Part shown: piece after piece, positions 22,540 through 34,400 of the stretch
How positions within the stretch are numbered: position 1 is the stretch's first letter
Layout: every line of letters begins with the position of its first letter
DNA from: Acheta domesticus
Taxonomy: Eukaryota > Arthropoda > Insecta > Orthoptera > Gryllidae
Reading direction: 5' to 3'
NCBI GenBank assembly: GCA_031308135.1
Contig: JAHLJT010008756.1
Location: forward strand, 70,245,215-70,309,214
DNA length: 64,000 nt
The notes under the pieces: generated by a model
Told to the model about the DNA's origin: nothing
Databases searched by the model: none
The model's input: the letters and a program-made list of their open reading frames with translations, nothing else
Translations under genes and position numbers: made by a program

Positions 22540-23830
22540 AACAAGTTCCGCCTCACTTCTCGAATCCCACTTTGTCTCCATATTCGTCTTCGCCCCTCTC
22601 TCCCACCTGTAGGTCGCAGTTGTGTAGGTGAACTGCGAGCACATTGATCTCCTATTTAACCTTTTTTTAATCCCTCACTTTCTTCTCCGTCTACACTTAT
22701 CCTCCCAAACCCGCTTTCTTTGGTTTTATAATCATCAGTGTAGCCTACTTTTCCACGTTCACCTCCTTTCTCCAATTCGCCTCTCGTAAAAATGCCTATA
22801 TCAAAAATGCCTATGCCGAGATTAATTTGTTCTCCATTATTATCTCCATGTTCACATTCCCGTTTGTGATTTCTACTACATTTATGTTTTGACCTTTGTT
22901 TAGCGTCCTCTGCCAGTATCTTCGTTCTCTGCCAGTACGTACGTTCTAGACTAACATTTGCCATTCATTTTCAGTTGTGCTCAGCCTTTGATTTTGTCTT
23001 CCATATCCACCTTCACCGTCGTCAATTTCAGTTTAATCTCTCCCTTTATTTCTGTTATCGCTTTAACCTTCACTTCTTCCTCCAAAGTTTCTTCCATCTC
23101 TCCTTCTAGTACGTTAGAAACATCCTTTATCTATGTGTTTTCCATCGTCTTCGTACCCAAACCTCCTTCGCTTCTGACACCTTTGGTATCGATTGCTTTC
23201 TAAGTTTGCTTCCGCCGCCTTTCTTCATGTCAACATTCATTTCGCTTTTTTAATCCCCTTTATGTTTCTCCTCCATACTGACATTTGAATTTCTTCACCT
23301 TCAACAACTTCTCCGCCACACACATCGCCCTGCATCTGTTCTTACCGCCTCCGTCGCTGCTGCCACTACTTCCACTTCTATCTGCACCGCGTCCGTTTCC
23401 ACCTCCCCCTCTGTCATTGCTGCCATCCCGTCACCGTTTACGTCTCCGCCTCCACCTTCTTCGCCTCCAGCTCCGTCTCCGTCTCCTCCTCCATCAACGC
23501 CTACGTCGTAATCTCCGCTTCCGCATCAGCCTCTGTCTCCGCCTCCACCCCTGTCTCCGCTACATCCTCCGTAACCGACTCTGTCTCTGTTACCATCACC
23601 GCCTCCGCCTCGGTCTCTGTGACCGCTACCGCCTCTGCCTCAGTCACTGCCACCACCTTGGCCTCAGTCTCCGTCTCTGCCATCGCCTCCGACTCCGTCT
23701 CTGTCTTACCTACCATCCCGCCACCGCCACCGCCACCGCCTCCGCCTCCGACTTGTCTGTAGCAGCTCCGTCTTCGACCGCTTCGAGGAGAAACAATGCC
23801 TGCCCCTTCCTCGCAGTAATTAAACTCTGG
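22540..23830. repeat. second pyrimidine-rich repeat block
   Basis: C+T-rich DNA with imperfect (TCCGCC/TCTGCC)-type 6-bp and longer units, densest at 23330-23760 (CTCCGCCTCCGCCTC-like). Long Leu/Arg-rich plus frames (23285-23851) and Glu/Thr/Val/Ala-rich minus frames (23501-23716) follow from the repeat. It may be the continuation of 20640-21600, split by the SINE-like, duplicate and family B insertions. Confidence 0.65.
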
Positions 23831-23859
23831 ACGGGTAATTGGGTATCATAAGGTACGGA

Positions 23860-24711
23860 GACAACACTGAGAAATTGCAGAGTGAGAATATACGCATGTG
23901 GGATTCTGCAACTTCGCATACCTTCTCTGATCATTTGTCACCCGATTATTTTATTTCCCATTTAATTTTTCACATTTGTTTTCGTCGTTATGTTTCCGCG
24001 TTCCTTTTGCATTTATTTCTATCTCCTTTATGCATAGTTATTAAGTCATTTAATAATTTATTTCTCTGGAATCATAAAGTTGGTCTCATCAATAATTTTC
24101 CCTAAATTACTCTCGAAATGAACTAATTTGGATGACATGTCATATTCATCTTCTCCCTTTCGTTTTGCATTTTCTTGTTATTATCTCTTTCAAAATTTTT
24201 CTGAATTTGTTTACGAGAATTATAAGCAATTTCCTTCATCGCATTGACCTGTAGCATCCTTCTAACTATAGCTAAATTTCTCTTGTAGGTCTCCAGTTTT
24301 GGAGAGTAACGATGCGTATCAACTACACAATAGTAAAGTGTAGTCCCGTCGTAACTAATAAACTGACATAAAATTGATGGTTAAAGAATAATTTCAAAAT
24401 AGATTTTTGATTTTACGTACATGCACATGAAAGAAAAAGGCTCGTTCTTTAATATTTTTTTAAGAACTTAACATATTTTCTACAAAGTTAACATCCAATT
24501 CAGCTAGAAATCGATATAAACTTTGTACATCATATTTCTTATGACTTACATCTGGATGTGGAGATTTTACAGTAGTACCCATGTCAAACTCTTGTACGTA
24601 TACCAGGTACACGATACAACATTTGTAGTATATGTGGCGAGAACATACAACAGCACCATTGCTGAGGTATTTTATGAGCAGATAATTAAATATCATAAAT
24701 GAAGTTTTACT
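23860..24711. other. unannotated AT-rich stretch
   Basis: No recognisable frames or repeats; short frames on both strands lack similarity. Confidence 0.4.
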
Positions 24712-26110
24712 TTTTTATTTATTTAATAGGTAATTATAACAAATTTATACAAAATTTCAGTTCTTTTAGCTATGTGGCTAGGCTGAAGGCCTTTAAGCCA
24801 TTACAATACCTACATCCTACCTCATTCTAACCTTTCGAATTCTGGCATTCACCCCTAATGGTCTCTTCATCGCATCAAAGGCGCGGAAAGGAGACCATAA
24901 GGTACGGCTGAGGAAAAAACCCCTGAAGGGTGAAAAACCTGCCGTCAGAAGACGAGTACATGCTAAACTACTAGATTTTTTTTCTCTAAACTATTTATTT
25001 ATTTCCTGGCGTGGACATCTTCTCCATCCAGTCTTTGGCCTCCACGGCTTCTGAAATCAAACACCGCCACAGAAGATCGCCCGCACCACCGCCTCTTCGA
25101 ACGATTTTCTACTAATTAACTTAATTATCGCATACTGACGAATTTAATTATTACTAACTTACTACTTATTATTAATGATTAGCATTACTAATTACCTTTC
25201 TAGTTAACTTAATTATCTCTTGCTTATTGAATTAATTATTTCATCTCTGGTCTAGGCTCCGCTCGTACTACTAACCAGTGCTGTTTTCCCATTCCCTGAT
25301 TACCGTTTCCCTGACAGTTCGAACCTTTCCTAAAAATGTTCCTAATTCTTTCATGAAGTGAGATCTATTATCAGCTAATATGTTTTGAGCGAGCGTTATG
25401 TTTCTGAATTGGAAGCAATAGTTCCCCATTCCCATGCATTTTCCTCTCCAAGTTTCTGTAGCGCAGCAATTTAACAGGATGTGGATCCAATCTTCTCTAT
25501 CACCGCAAAGTACACAGATTCCATTGTCGTTCGAATCCTTCATTCTACGTTGAATCCACCCTCCTACCCTAAACCAAGCGTATCCCCCTCTTGCATCCCT
25601 TTTTAGTGTGTGTACGTAACTTTCGCATCCCCATACAGGTCTCGTGTGAGTTTGTACCACTAACGAACATTTTTCTGCAGATGCTGCCAAAATATCTTGC
25701 CTTTTAATATCCGAAAGTCGATCTGAAATTAACTGTTCTATCTCCCATGTTCCCCTATTCTCAATCATTTCAGGAGAAACGTCTCCCAAACCTGCGCGTT
25801 CTAGTACCCGTTTCACTTTGAACGCCCAATAGCGCTGATCGTTTTCCTGTAGTTGTGCTCTAAAGCACCTGCGAATAAGCGTGTCAGACTCCTCACTTGC
25901 TAATCTAATCCAAAACTTAATGGCTTTCATTTTTAAATCTTTCCAAATTCCTACACTACCTACTTCTCTTAAGACGCCGGCATTAGCTGCGAATCTAGAG
26001 ACTCCGAGAATTAATTTATAATAATCTGTTTCGATGCTTTCTAATCTGTCTATTCTGTCCACTCCCCAGATTTCAGCCCCGTAATTCATTGCTGGGAAGT
26101 TTTACTTTTA
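24712..26110 (-). mobile_element. 5'-truncated non-LTR retrotransposon (LINE)
   Basis: Minus-strand element with an open C-terminal protein segment (25271-26089), about 550 bp of 3' UTR (24730-25270) and a 3' tail of TTAAATAAATAAAAAAGT type (complement of 24707-24725). In-frame stops immediately upstream of the protein, near 26108, mark the 5' truncation usual for target-primed integration. The simple-repeat/SINE-like segment at 26127 begins just beyond. Confidence 0.8.
25271..26089 (-). pseudogene. C-terminal part of a LINE ORF2 polyprotein
   Basis: A 272-codon open segment. Near its start it carries NYGAEIWG, the motif that follows the reverse transcriptase domain in many arthropod non-LTR elements, then ESIETDYYKLILGVSRFAA. 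Near residues 195-215 is a CX2CX7HX4C zinc-knuckle (CVLCGDREDWIHILLNC), typical of the C terminus of I/R1-like and related LINE proteins. Reverse transcriptase and endonuclease domains are missing, so it cannot retrotranspose alone. The first ATG is unlikely to be the native start because the homologous protein continues upstream. The frame is intact over its length, which suggests a young copy. Confidence 0.8.
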
Positions 26111-26124
26111 CATATGGGCTTCTC

Positions 26125-26126
<2 letters not shown>

Positions 26127-26160
<34 letters not shown>

Positions 26161-26250
26161 GAATAGAATCGCGGATTCGAGTCCCGCCTCTCATCATCAT
26201 CATCATCATTTCATCCTCCTTTCCCCCAGGGCTATCAACCCTGGGGGATA
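26127..26250 (+). mobile_element. tRNA-derived SINE-like segment with hairpin
   Basis: A perfect (TAA)n run (26127-26160) is followed by GGATTCGAGTCCCGCC (26173-26188), which contains a pol III B-box-like sequence. Then come a (TCA)n run and a 9-bp stem, CCCCCAGGG (26223-26231) pairing with CCCTGGGGG (26239-26247) across a 7-base loop. No A box is seen within 60 bp upstream, so the head is truncated or the TAA run is the tail of a neighbouring element. Confidence 0.45.
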
Positions 26251-26615
26251 AAAAATCGGTTCCAGCTAAATGCTGATACCTTGAAAAATTACATGCACCT
26301 CTCACCGAGACAATGTTAATGAGCTCCCCTAAGTGCAAGATGCATGCACGCGTGGTCCAAGTCGGCCTATTCGCAGGCAAAACAAAACACACTTCGTTGA
26401 AAACAAAAAACGATGATGCTTTCACATTTGCAGCTCCCTGCTTCTCATGTACTCTGTACAGCTGTTTTCAAACATGGGGACCAACCTCATGTTTCAAAAT
26501 ACACAAATGAAACTTCAACCATCTGCTCTAAAAATCATGGCAAACATGTAGAGCTATTCTGCGGAAAATGGGCCCAAAGGCTTAAGTGCTCTTTTAACGT
26601 CGAAACCGCCACATC

Positions 26616-26746
26616 TGGAAATAAAACATACACTACAAAAACGCAACATGTATGCAAGGAGTACATCAATGCTTGTCACTGATCATAACAGTCGACGCGT
26701 CTAGTGTTGGTGATACGCAAGACATGAAAAACGAGATAGAGGATTT
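26616..26746. repeat. 131-bp near-identical duplicate, copy 2
   Basis: See 22077-22207: one mismatch across 131 bp. The upstream DNA (26413-26615) forms an 89-codon plus-strand frame with the block (Cys-rich, contains HGKHVELFCGKWAQ). The frame stops inside the duplicate and has no recognised family. Confidence 0.9.
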
Positions 26747-27380
26747 GTTACAATTTACACATAATAAATGTATTTGATATAGTGATTTAATTATTAAAAC
26801 AAACAATGGGAATTTATTAATCATAACAAAAGTTTTATTTGTTAAATTTTCGTCAAAGAACACAAACAAAACTATGAAAAGTATACCGGAACAGTACAAG
26901 TTCTAGAGTGCACTTCTAGAGTGGAAATATCTAAGATTCATTCCCTTCTAAACTTACTTTCATATTCCTATCCTCAGACTCACTCTCTCCTCTCTACTTT
27001 CTCTTCCTCTATCTCTCTCTCTTCCCTTTATTCCTCTCTTCACTACTTCTCCATTTTCTTACTTACTTATTGTTCACACGCTTACACAATCTCAACTCAA
27101 ATCGGTTTCTCTTTAATCTCAGAGATGAAATCTGAATGTCCGTCCCAACATCTCTTTCTTTTCCTCGCTCTCCCTCTCTCTCACACACTCACATACACAC
27201 TTACTTCCACTCCCTCCCTTCCCGAATGATTTAATCTGCATGTTCCAACCTCTCCGCTCCACTCTCATTTTTTACTCCATACACCTCTTTCTTCATCTCT
27301 TTTTCTCTCCTTCACTGCCGCTTTCTTTGTTTACCGACTATCTTCGTCTCCTTTTGCCCCTCTAGCTCTCGACAAAATCT
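26747..27380. repeat. AT-rich spacer then CT-rich tract
   Basis: AT-rich to 26920, then 26940-27360 is CT-rich with many CTCTC and TCTTCC words and no regular period. Frames are composition-driven. Confidence 0.5.
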
Positions 27381-27700
27381 CCTCCTTCCCGTCGCGCGCG
27401 CGCCCCCACCCGCATCCACCTGCCGCCGGCCGCCCCCCCCCCGTCTCCTCCTCCTCCCCCTTCCCCTCCACCGAGTGATTTCCTCGTGCGATAAAGCCCG
27501 CGCGTAATAAACGCCGGGCGCGCGTGCCTTATTAAAGCATTAGCGGCCCCCGCAGCGCACACACTCCGCAACGGGGCTCTAATTAGGAAATTAAAGCGAG
27601 CGCTTTATTAATTCGTATCATTTACGCTGTATTTGCGACTCCTTCAATCTCCGCCCAGAGTTCATCCTGTTTTTAATTCATATCATTTACTTGGTACGTG
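27380..27700. promoter_or_regulatory. GC-rich block with homeodomain-type TAAT motifs
   Basis: A CpG-rich stretch (CGCGCGCGCCC near 27394, poly-C at 27430) grades into alternating GC-rich and TAAT-containing words: GCGTAATAAACG, GCATTAGCGGC, CTAATTAGG and TTTATTAATTCG (27500-27620). TTAATTCRTATCATTTAC occurs twice (27609, 27675). This mixture is characteristic of insect enhancer-like or conserved noncoding DNA. No frame is convincing. Regulatory function is inferred. Confidence 0.35.
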
Positions 27701-29600
27701 CTCTACTCACTCCAAGGATAATGTGCGTGATGATATATTTGTCGTAAATGAGAAGATGATATAATCATATATTTGACTTTTGGTGCCTAATTGTTCCTTG
27801 TAGCATCTATTGTTCTTGAAATAACATTATTCATATTTTGTATTGGAACTACAAGTTCATATGAAAAATGAAATTTATGGAAGTTTTTTGTTGCTAACTC
27901 AAATGTAAAAAATTACGTATTTCATTCTTTCTTAAATGTTACATTTTGCTATTTTTTCTTCAAATTCTGTCAAATTCGAGATATTGAACGCTATCTGTAC
28001 ATATATTATTTCATTGCTTTCGAGAAAGTCCAAAATTTGTTTTTAATTTTTTGCATCGTAAGAACTATAAAATTTAATCAAGTTCTGAATTACTTATCCT
28101 TTTCTTCGTTGCTACATAATGCAGACAAAATATAGGAACATGTTGTGAACGTGAAGGTCGATATTTGGGTGCTACGATACTGGAGAAAATATCACCCAAA
28201 TTATTACAGCATACAATTATTTGTTTTTAAATGACTAAGACAAGGAAAGTTTCGGTTTAAATGATTCATGCATACCCTCGTTTTCATTTGCCTTGATAGA
28301 TCTAATACCTTTATACTATATCAACAAATATGCACAATTTCATTTTATTGAATAGATATTCAAAAATATTCGTACATTTTTCCGTTTTTAGACCATACAT
28401 AAATTATACTAATTGTACTTAAAACGTACTTATCGTACTTAAAACATCAATTATTTAAAAAAAGCGCTTTTTTAGTTCTTGGTATTTGCTGCTTTCCTTT
28501 ATCATCAAACAGAGGTCACGTCTCTTTATTACATATCTCTTGCTGCACATGCTGTCGATACGTACTCATCGTCTGATTTATGTGGAAAGTAATGAATCCG
28601 TTTCATAAAAAGAGAAAAAAACGTTTATTCGCTGGAATGAGAAGAACGCGGAAGTAACGAGATAGGGATGAGATCCGTAAAGTAGGATGCTGTTGTTATT
28701 TATTGCTGGCTCATGTTCTTAGGAAGTGTGGCATTATAAATGGACCTACATCTTGGAATTTGAGGAGATGTAATTCTGTTTAAACAGGAATTTGGAACAT
28801 TGAATTTCACTTTCAAATTGCCGTTCAATAGAACCGAATGCGTCGAAGATGTTTGTGGAGTGTTTTCGCGTTGGGAGGATGTCACGATACAAATTCCAGT
28901 TTCTCAGATGACCTCAGGTTTTATTTTTAGATCTTTAAAATAAGTTTTCAAGTGCACAAGCGAGGTCTCGATTCTTTAATTATTTTTTCTTGTTCTTAAC
29001 TTAATTTAAAGTACTTATTTGTTGAATGTTTTTTTCTAAATTATAGATATGGATGGAAGAAACGTTTATTGCAACTGCCTTTGAACATGGAGTAAGTCAA
29101 TAAATATAGTCTTTTTAAATGGTATGTTTAATGTCAACGAATACTTATTTTGAATATAATTACTTGTATACTAATATGGCGAAACTTGTGTCAACATGAT
29201 AAAAGGAGAATTCTTAATTTTATATATCCTAAATGGCGTTTTATGTGTATATAAAATTAATAATTTCTATTATTACTCTATTATCCTCATTATATACACA
29301 TATAATGACATTGTTTCAAGAATCCATTATGCATATTACAGATATTCTCCTAACACATTGAAAATAATTTTAACTTATTAAACGTGTACTTGGAGAACCA
29401 TGTTAATTTAACATGTTCAAAAAACATATTGGAAGTGGATTCTCCCAGAGGATTCATTATTAACCACTAAATTGTCAGTAGTCAATTCAGAATCCCATTT
29501 ATGAATAATTTCAAAGTAAATATATTTTTATTTCATTATATCCATTTCAAATGATATTTTAATGTTCTCTAATTCCCATTCAAATCACCTGGTAAACACC
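27701..29600. other. AT-rich stretch without recognised features
   Basis: Only short frames; no repeats beyond A/T runs were noticed. Small local duplications such as GTACTTAAAACGTACTTA near 28416 are present. Confidence 0.4.
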
Positions 29601-29679
29601 GTCCTCCTTCTCCAAATTGCGGAGCCAACGGTTTCCGAACATCTCCCGGAATCAATTGAAGCATTGCAACAGAAAGCAC

Positions 29680-29960
29680 GCAATCTTCGCTCGGGGTCCG
29701 CCGAGTGCGTTGGCGGTAAACCACCAAAGGCTGCGCGTCAGATACGTGCGGCGACAAAGGCTCGTTAACGCCGCGCCGCGCTCCCCGCCCCCTCGCGCCG
29801 CGTGCCACTTCCTCACCCCTCGCACTTCCCCTCTCACACCCCACCTCCACCCGACGACGGCAGGTGCGGTCCCGACAGCCAGCGCCGGGGCGAGCTTTGT
29901 GATCGACCAGGTCCCTCGCCGCCAGGTCCACCATGCTCTCTGCGGTACAATCAAATAAAA
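29680..29960. other. GC-rich island with overlapping frames
   Basis: GC-rich DNA with open frames on both strands (29569-29934 minus, 29617-29958 plus) that are Arg/Pro/Ala-rich and exclude each other. A promoter-proximal exon is possible; no splice signals decide. Confidence 0.3.
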
Positions 29961-30077
29961 CGAAATGGAATATTTAGTACTCATTTATCACCCCAAATAC
30001 ATTTTTATTGTTATTAAAATTATAGAGTAAAACAATTGTAAAAACAGTAAAAAGTATTTAGGGTAATAAGAAATAAC

Positions 30078-30145
30078 AATAATAATAATAATTACTATTA
30101 TTATAATAATTACTATTATTATAATAATTATTATTATTATTAGCC
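30078..30145. repeat. AT-rich (TAA/TTA)n simple repeat
   Basis: AATAATAATAATTACTATTA-type units switch between TAA and TTA orientation. It may be the tail of the adjoining SINE-like segment in minus orientation. Confidence 0.8.
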
Positions 30146-30149
30146 AATT

Positions 30150-30375
30150 AAGATCCCATTAAGCGCAGGGGCCTCCTGCTATTTTTGTAGGGAATGCTGA
30201 ATGAAGTATTAGGGTGATGATGAGGGGTGGATGTGGTAGAATGATGATGAGAGGTGAGGTGGGAGGTGATCGTGGCCTTTTTGAACCATCGCAGCATTCG
30301 CCTTATGACCGAGGGAAACCACGCAAATCCCCAGTCAGGGTTGTCGGTCATGGGATCGATCCCGGACCTCCCAAT
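30150..30375. mobile_element. SINE-like segment
   Basis: GAGGGAAACCACGCAAATCC (30311) followed by GTCGGTCATGGGATCGATCC and CGG resembles the conserved tail plus B-box-like region of tRNA-derived insect SINEs. GATGATGA runs (30215-30250) parallel the TCA run at 26190. The upstream AT repeat may be its simple-sequence tail. Confidence 0.4.
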
Positions 30376-31430
30376 TTCCCCACTGCGAAGTCACCGTGCT
30401 TCCTCTTTTTTTACGACTTTTTCTACGACTTTTTTTCTGTCGTAGTATTCGCTTATAACGTGGTCCGTCACCTTCAACAGTTAAATCTTACATGTCTTTA
30501 TACAATATCAATTCTGATATTTTTAGCAAGAACAAACAAAATCAGTCGTCTAAGAGACGACTCATAATCTTCTGGCTTTACTCTCAGAAGGGAATTCTAT
30601 GACATTTCAAGAGACAGCCTGTGGTCGAATGTATACGATCAGCAGCATCGCCCGTTCTCCCGCCAGGCTTTCTTTAACTTTATTGCAGCTTCTCACCTCA
30701 CTGAATTCCTTCCACGCTCTGTTTAACCTTCAGATATTCTTCTATTATTACCAGGAAATTTGCTCCCATAAATACCAATCAACTTTTTTTCCAACTTTGG
30801 TTAGCAATGTTTGTTTAAATGAATTGTCTCCTTCACCAACACTGTCATTCATTTTTCACCCCTTGAAATCTTCCACGGCTTTACATCAAAATGTGTTCAT
30901 CTTTTTAATATGAATCCATCATTTTTTTACTTCCAATCATTTGGTGCTTGCATTACTTATTCCGTCTTTCCCCACCTCCCTCCCTGTCCCGACCTCCCGA
31001 ACCCGTGTTTTTTATCAATTTCCACATCTCTTTTTGCCGACCTGCCTTCTAATCACCATCGACTGCCCGCGAATTTACCACCTCGCCTAATCACTCGTCA
31101 GATTTCTCCCACTCCAACTCGTCTGCGCCTCGCTTCTCCGGGTCTTCCTACCTGCACCTCCCTGTTGGTCGACCCCTGGCGACCCGGCGTCTCGACGCAG
31201 GCTGACAGTTACGTCTAACTGAGCCTTGTCCGCGTGAAATCACACAAATAACGACGCGCACCGCGAATGTGAAGTTATGAGCTAACTGTTGTTGTCCCTA
31301 GCCGCCTTAAAACTATACACGCGAGTGTACAAATTATACACACACTATATTTCACAGCCCGCGAAGTCTCGACCTCGTGGCGGGCGAGTGAACGAAAAAA
31401 TCTCGGATTCACACGAGGACCCGGACTCAA
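30376..31430. other. mixed stretch, C-rich then CpG-containing
   Basis: 30960-31230 is pyrimidine-rich and 31180-31420 has raised CpG. Frames at 30599-30913 and 30910-31218 have no recognisable domains. Nothing further supported. Confidence 0.35.
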
Positions 31431-34400
31431 AGAGTGTTGTCAGACATCTTGTCTGCGCTCTGTGATGGAGTAAGCTTTGAAGCGAAGATGTTCCTGGCCT
31501 TTTCTCACGCGATTTGTATCGTCTCTGTCATTGGGGCGTTAAGTAATGGGTTTCTGGGAGATGATGAATCGCTGTCAATTTTTCGTGGATGGTACTTAGC
31601 AAACGCATTCAACGCGCTCTCTTGTTGAATATACGGGCTCTTGGGTTGAGTTTAAAGACAGCTACTGTGGTTTTATGACTGATTTCTCTAGTTGCTGCTG
31701 GGGAATTTTAAATGAAGTTGTGTAAAAAACTGATGGTCGGTTTTGGCTAATGTTCTTACGCTGTTGGGCTCACGAGACTTGCAGTAGATGTTAAATGATG
31801 GAACAGTAACAGTAGATTTAAAAGTAGTTATGGAATGTGAATTTCTTTTACAACTTTACTTCATCGGACATACATGCATAATAAAATGCATATTACACAA
31901 TTCAAAGTGAGACATATATAGTTTTCGCGGATAAATATACTTCATTTATTGGTCCTTTTTTCTTCAGTAATTCAAATATATGATTGCTTTCGTTTAAATA
32001 TTTATTCAAAGCTATTATTTAGGTAGTGTTGATTTCTTCGACACTTTCTTGTATGAATTTAGGACTATAAAGATGTTCAACGTTGGTTGTTGAACGCAAT
32101 TGTATATTTTCTTGAATACCTGCAGCCCATCGTTTTACTTTTGGACGTGCTGACCAAATTTCATTCAACTTCGAATCGTATACACCTCAGTACTTACTTT
32201 TTTGTTTGAGCATCCCTTTTATATTTCATGTGAGTAGTAACTTAAAGGCTTCTTTTGCAAAGACTCACGTACATTCCAGTATACCCTCAGGGAGTGTTTT
32301 ATCTTTCACCACAAATAAAACGAGTACATTTCGGAAAAGAACCGTATGAAATACAGTGACATTGCTAGCTCTTCTACTAGACATGTCATTCGTACTCTTC
32401 TGATTACTCTCCATTGTGGACGCTGAAGGTTTAACCATAAACACCGCAATAAAGAACGTGAATTATCCCTCACTTCAGTATAAATACACCACTCATATAT
32501 TAGAGACACTTTTCTACTCTATCATTACAGAGGCAAAATACGCAGCTGTATAATGGCGTGAAGCAACGTAATGAGTAGAAATAGAAGCCGTTCCCCAAGC
32601 AGATTAACGGTCTATCTCGGCCACACTAGACGGCAGTAAAAGAGAACGTACAGCTCTGACACCATGGCGTCAAAACATCCCGTATTTGTCAACCAGATGG
32701 CAGACGCTGCGCGGTACTGAAATACCTGCAAAACCAGCCTGAATGCCACCTGTGTAGAGGGACTCCAAATATCCTCAGTAACGTGAGCCAGTTGTCGCTC
32801 TTGAGTAGGAATTTCGACTTCCTGGTAACGTGGCCGTATTTTTAGGCAAGTGGGAGTTTTGTGGTTCCTCTTCGCGGGGTTTTACAAGAAATTTGCATAC
32901 CACGGGAGGCTTCGACCTTCCAGTTGTGCGAATCAGAATATTTCTTTGCGTGAAAATATAAAAAAACCCTCGGGACATCGGGATGTTATGTTCGTGTCAA
33001 ACTACGGTTTCTTTTGTGAGATCATTGGAAGCTAAAATCACTCTAGTAAATAAATATATTAAGAGTCTCTGTAGATAATGAAGTTCTCAAAAACATGAAA
33101 ATAAATATTAAAAAATGTATAGAATTACATTAATCTCATTAAAATAAGAACAATTATTACTTTTCACCTGAGAGTTAATACCTGAGATCTATTTCTAGAA
33201 AAATATTTAAGTAATATACAGAGGATCATCATTCTAAATGAAAGTTTCTTAATGTAGTTTAATATATAGAAATAATGATTTTATGTATATGAAATAAAAT
33301 TAGAATAGTAGTTGGAATTAAAATTTTCTTTTTTTCAATGATGTACCAAAATTAATAAAATTAGTTGAATACGTCTTCATGAATGTATTAGAGTTCTTGT
33401 TGTACGAGTGTACGAATCTATTCACCTAACGAACGTAACAAAGTCGAGACTGCATTTGGTGCGATACCGTAGGTACAAACGAAATGTAATTTGAGGAGGG
33501 CATCTGCACCTTTCGAAGGTGTCTTTTATCTCTGCCAACAATATTACTGACAATTTACGTGTTCTTTTCTTTCAAAACGTTGTGATGTAAAATTTTCACA
33601 TCGGGAATATTGAATAAATTTCTGCAATCTTGTTTTATTGTAAGCGTTTACGATAACAATATTCAATCAACGAAAACGCGAGTATCTGCATTTTTCTTGG
33701 AATCATAATAAATTATACTTTTACGAATGGCATAAGATTCATTGATGAAACAAAAGCTATTCTGGTGAATTGTGATTGTGCCAGCTTTTTTCAAGTTTAT
33801 TCGAAAGTGTTGAAAGTTCAAAAAATTGACAATTGACAATTGGGTCCAGAAATATACATCCGAATTATGGGCATCGCCTGTACTTAGATAGTAAAACAAT
33901 ATCGGCAAACAGTAAAATGTTCACTCAAAACATTTACTTCCATTTCATAGTATATTACCCACTTTTTTTCGCTTCTACTTATATTATTGTGTTAGCATAT
34001 TACGAGGATGTTGTTTTACGATCTTCCTGACCTCGGCTAACACCAGAAATATTCCCTTTCTCATATCTTCTTGTATGATTACTCTCGACTTCCTTGTTTC
34101 CATTTATGCAAGCGACACGTGACACCTGAACAAGATATTAAAGTATTCTCTGAAGTTAAGACTTAATAGGAAATTAGTTTTACTTCCTTTTTATTTGAAC
34201 TTACTACGAAATTTCAAATTACATTAAATACTTTTATCCCCAGTGTTTTCAATATTATATATTTTATAAAGCAATATTAAGTAGGTAAGTTTTTATCTAG
34301 AACATTGCCAAAATTAATAGAAATTAGAAACAAGCATTATTTTACTTCTTAATGTGTATGGTGATATATTATTAACGTAATATGTTAATGTAATGTAGCT

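Noticed and set aside
23285..23851. 188-codon plus-strand frame
   Set aside because: Leu/Arg-rich translation of an imperfect TCCGCC-type repeat; the opposite strand gives an equally open Glu/Thr/Val-rich frame.
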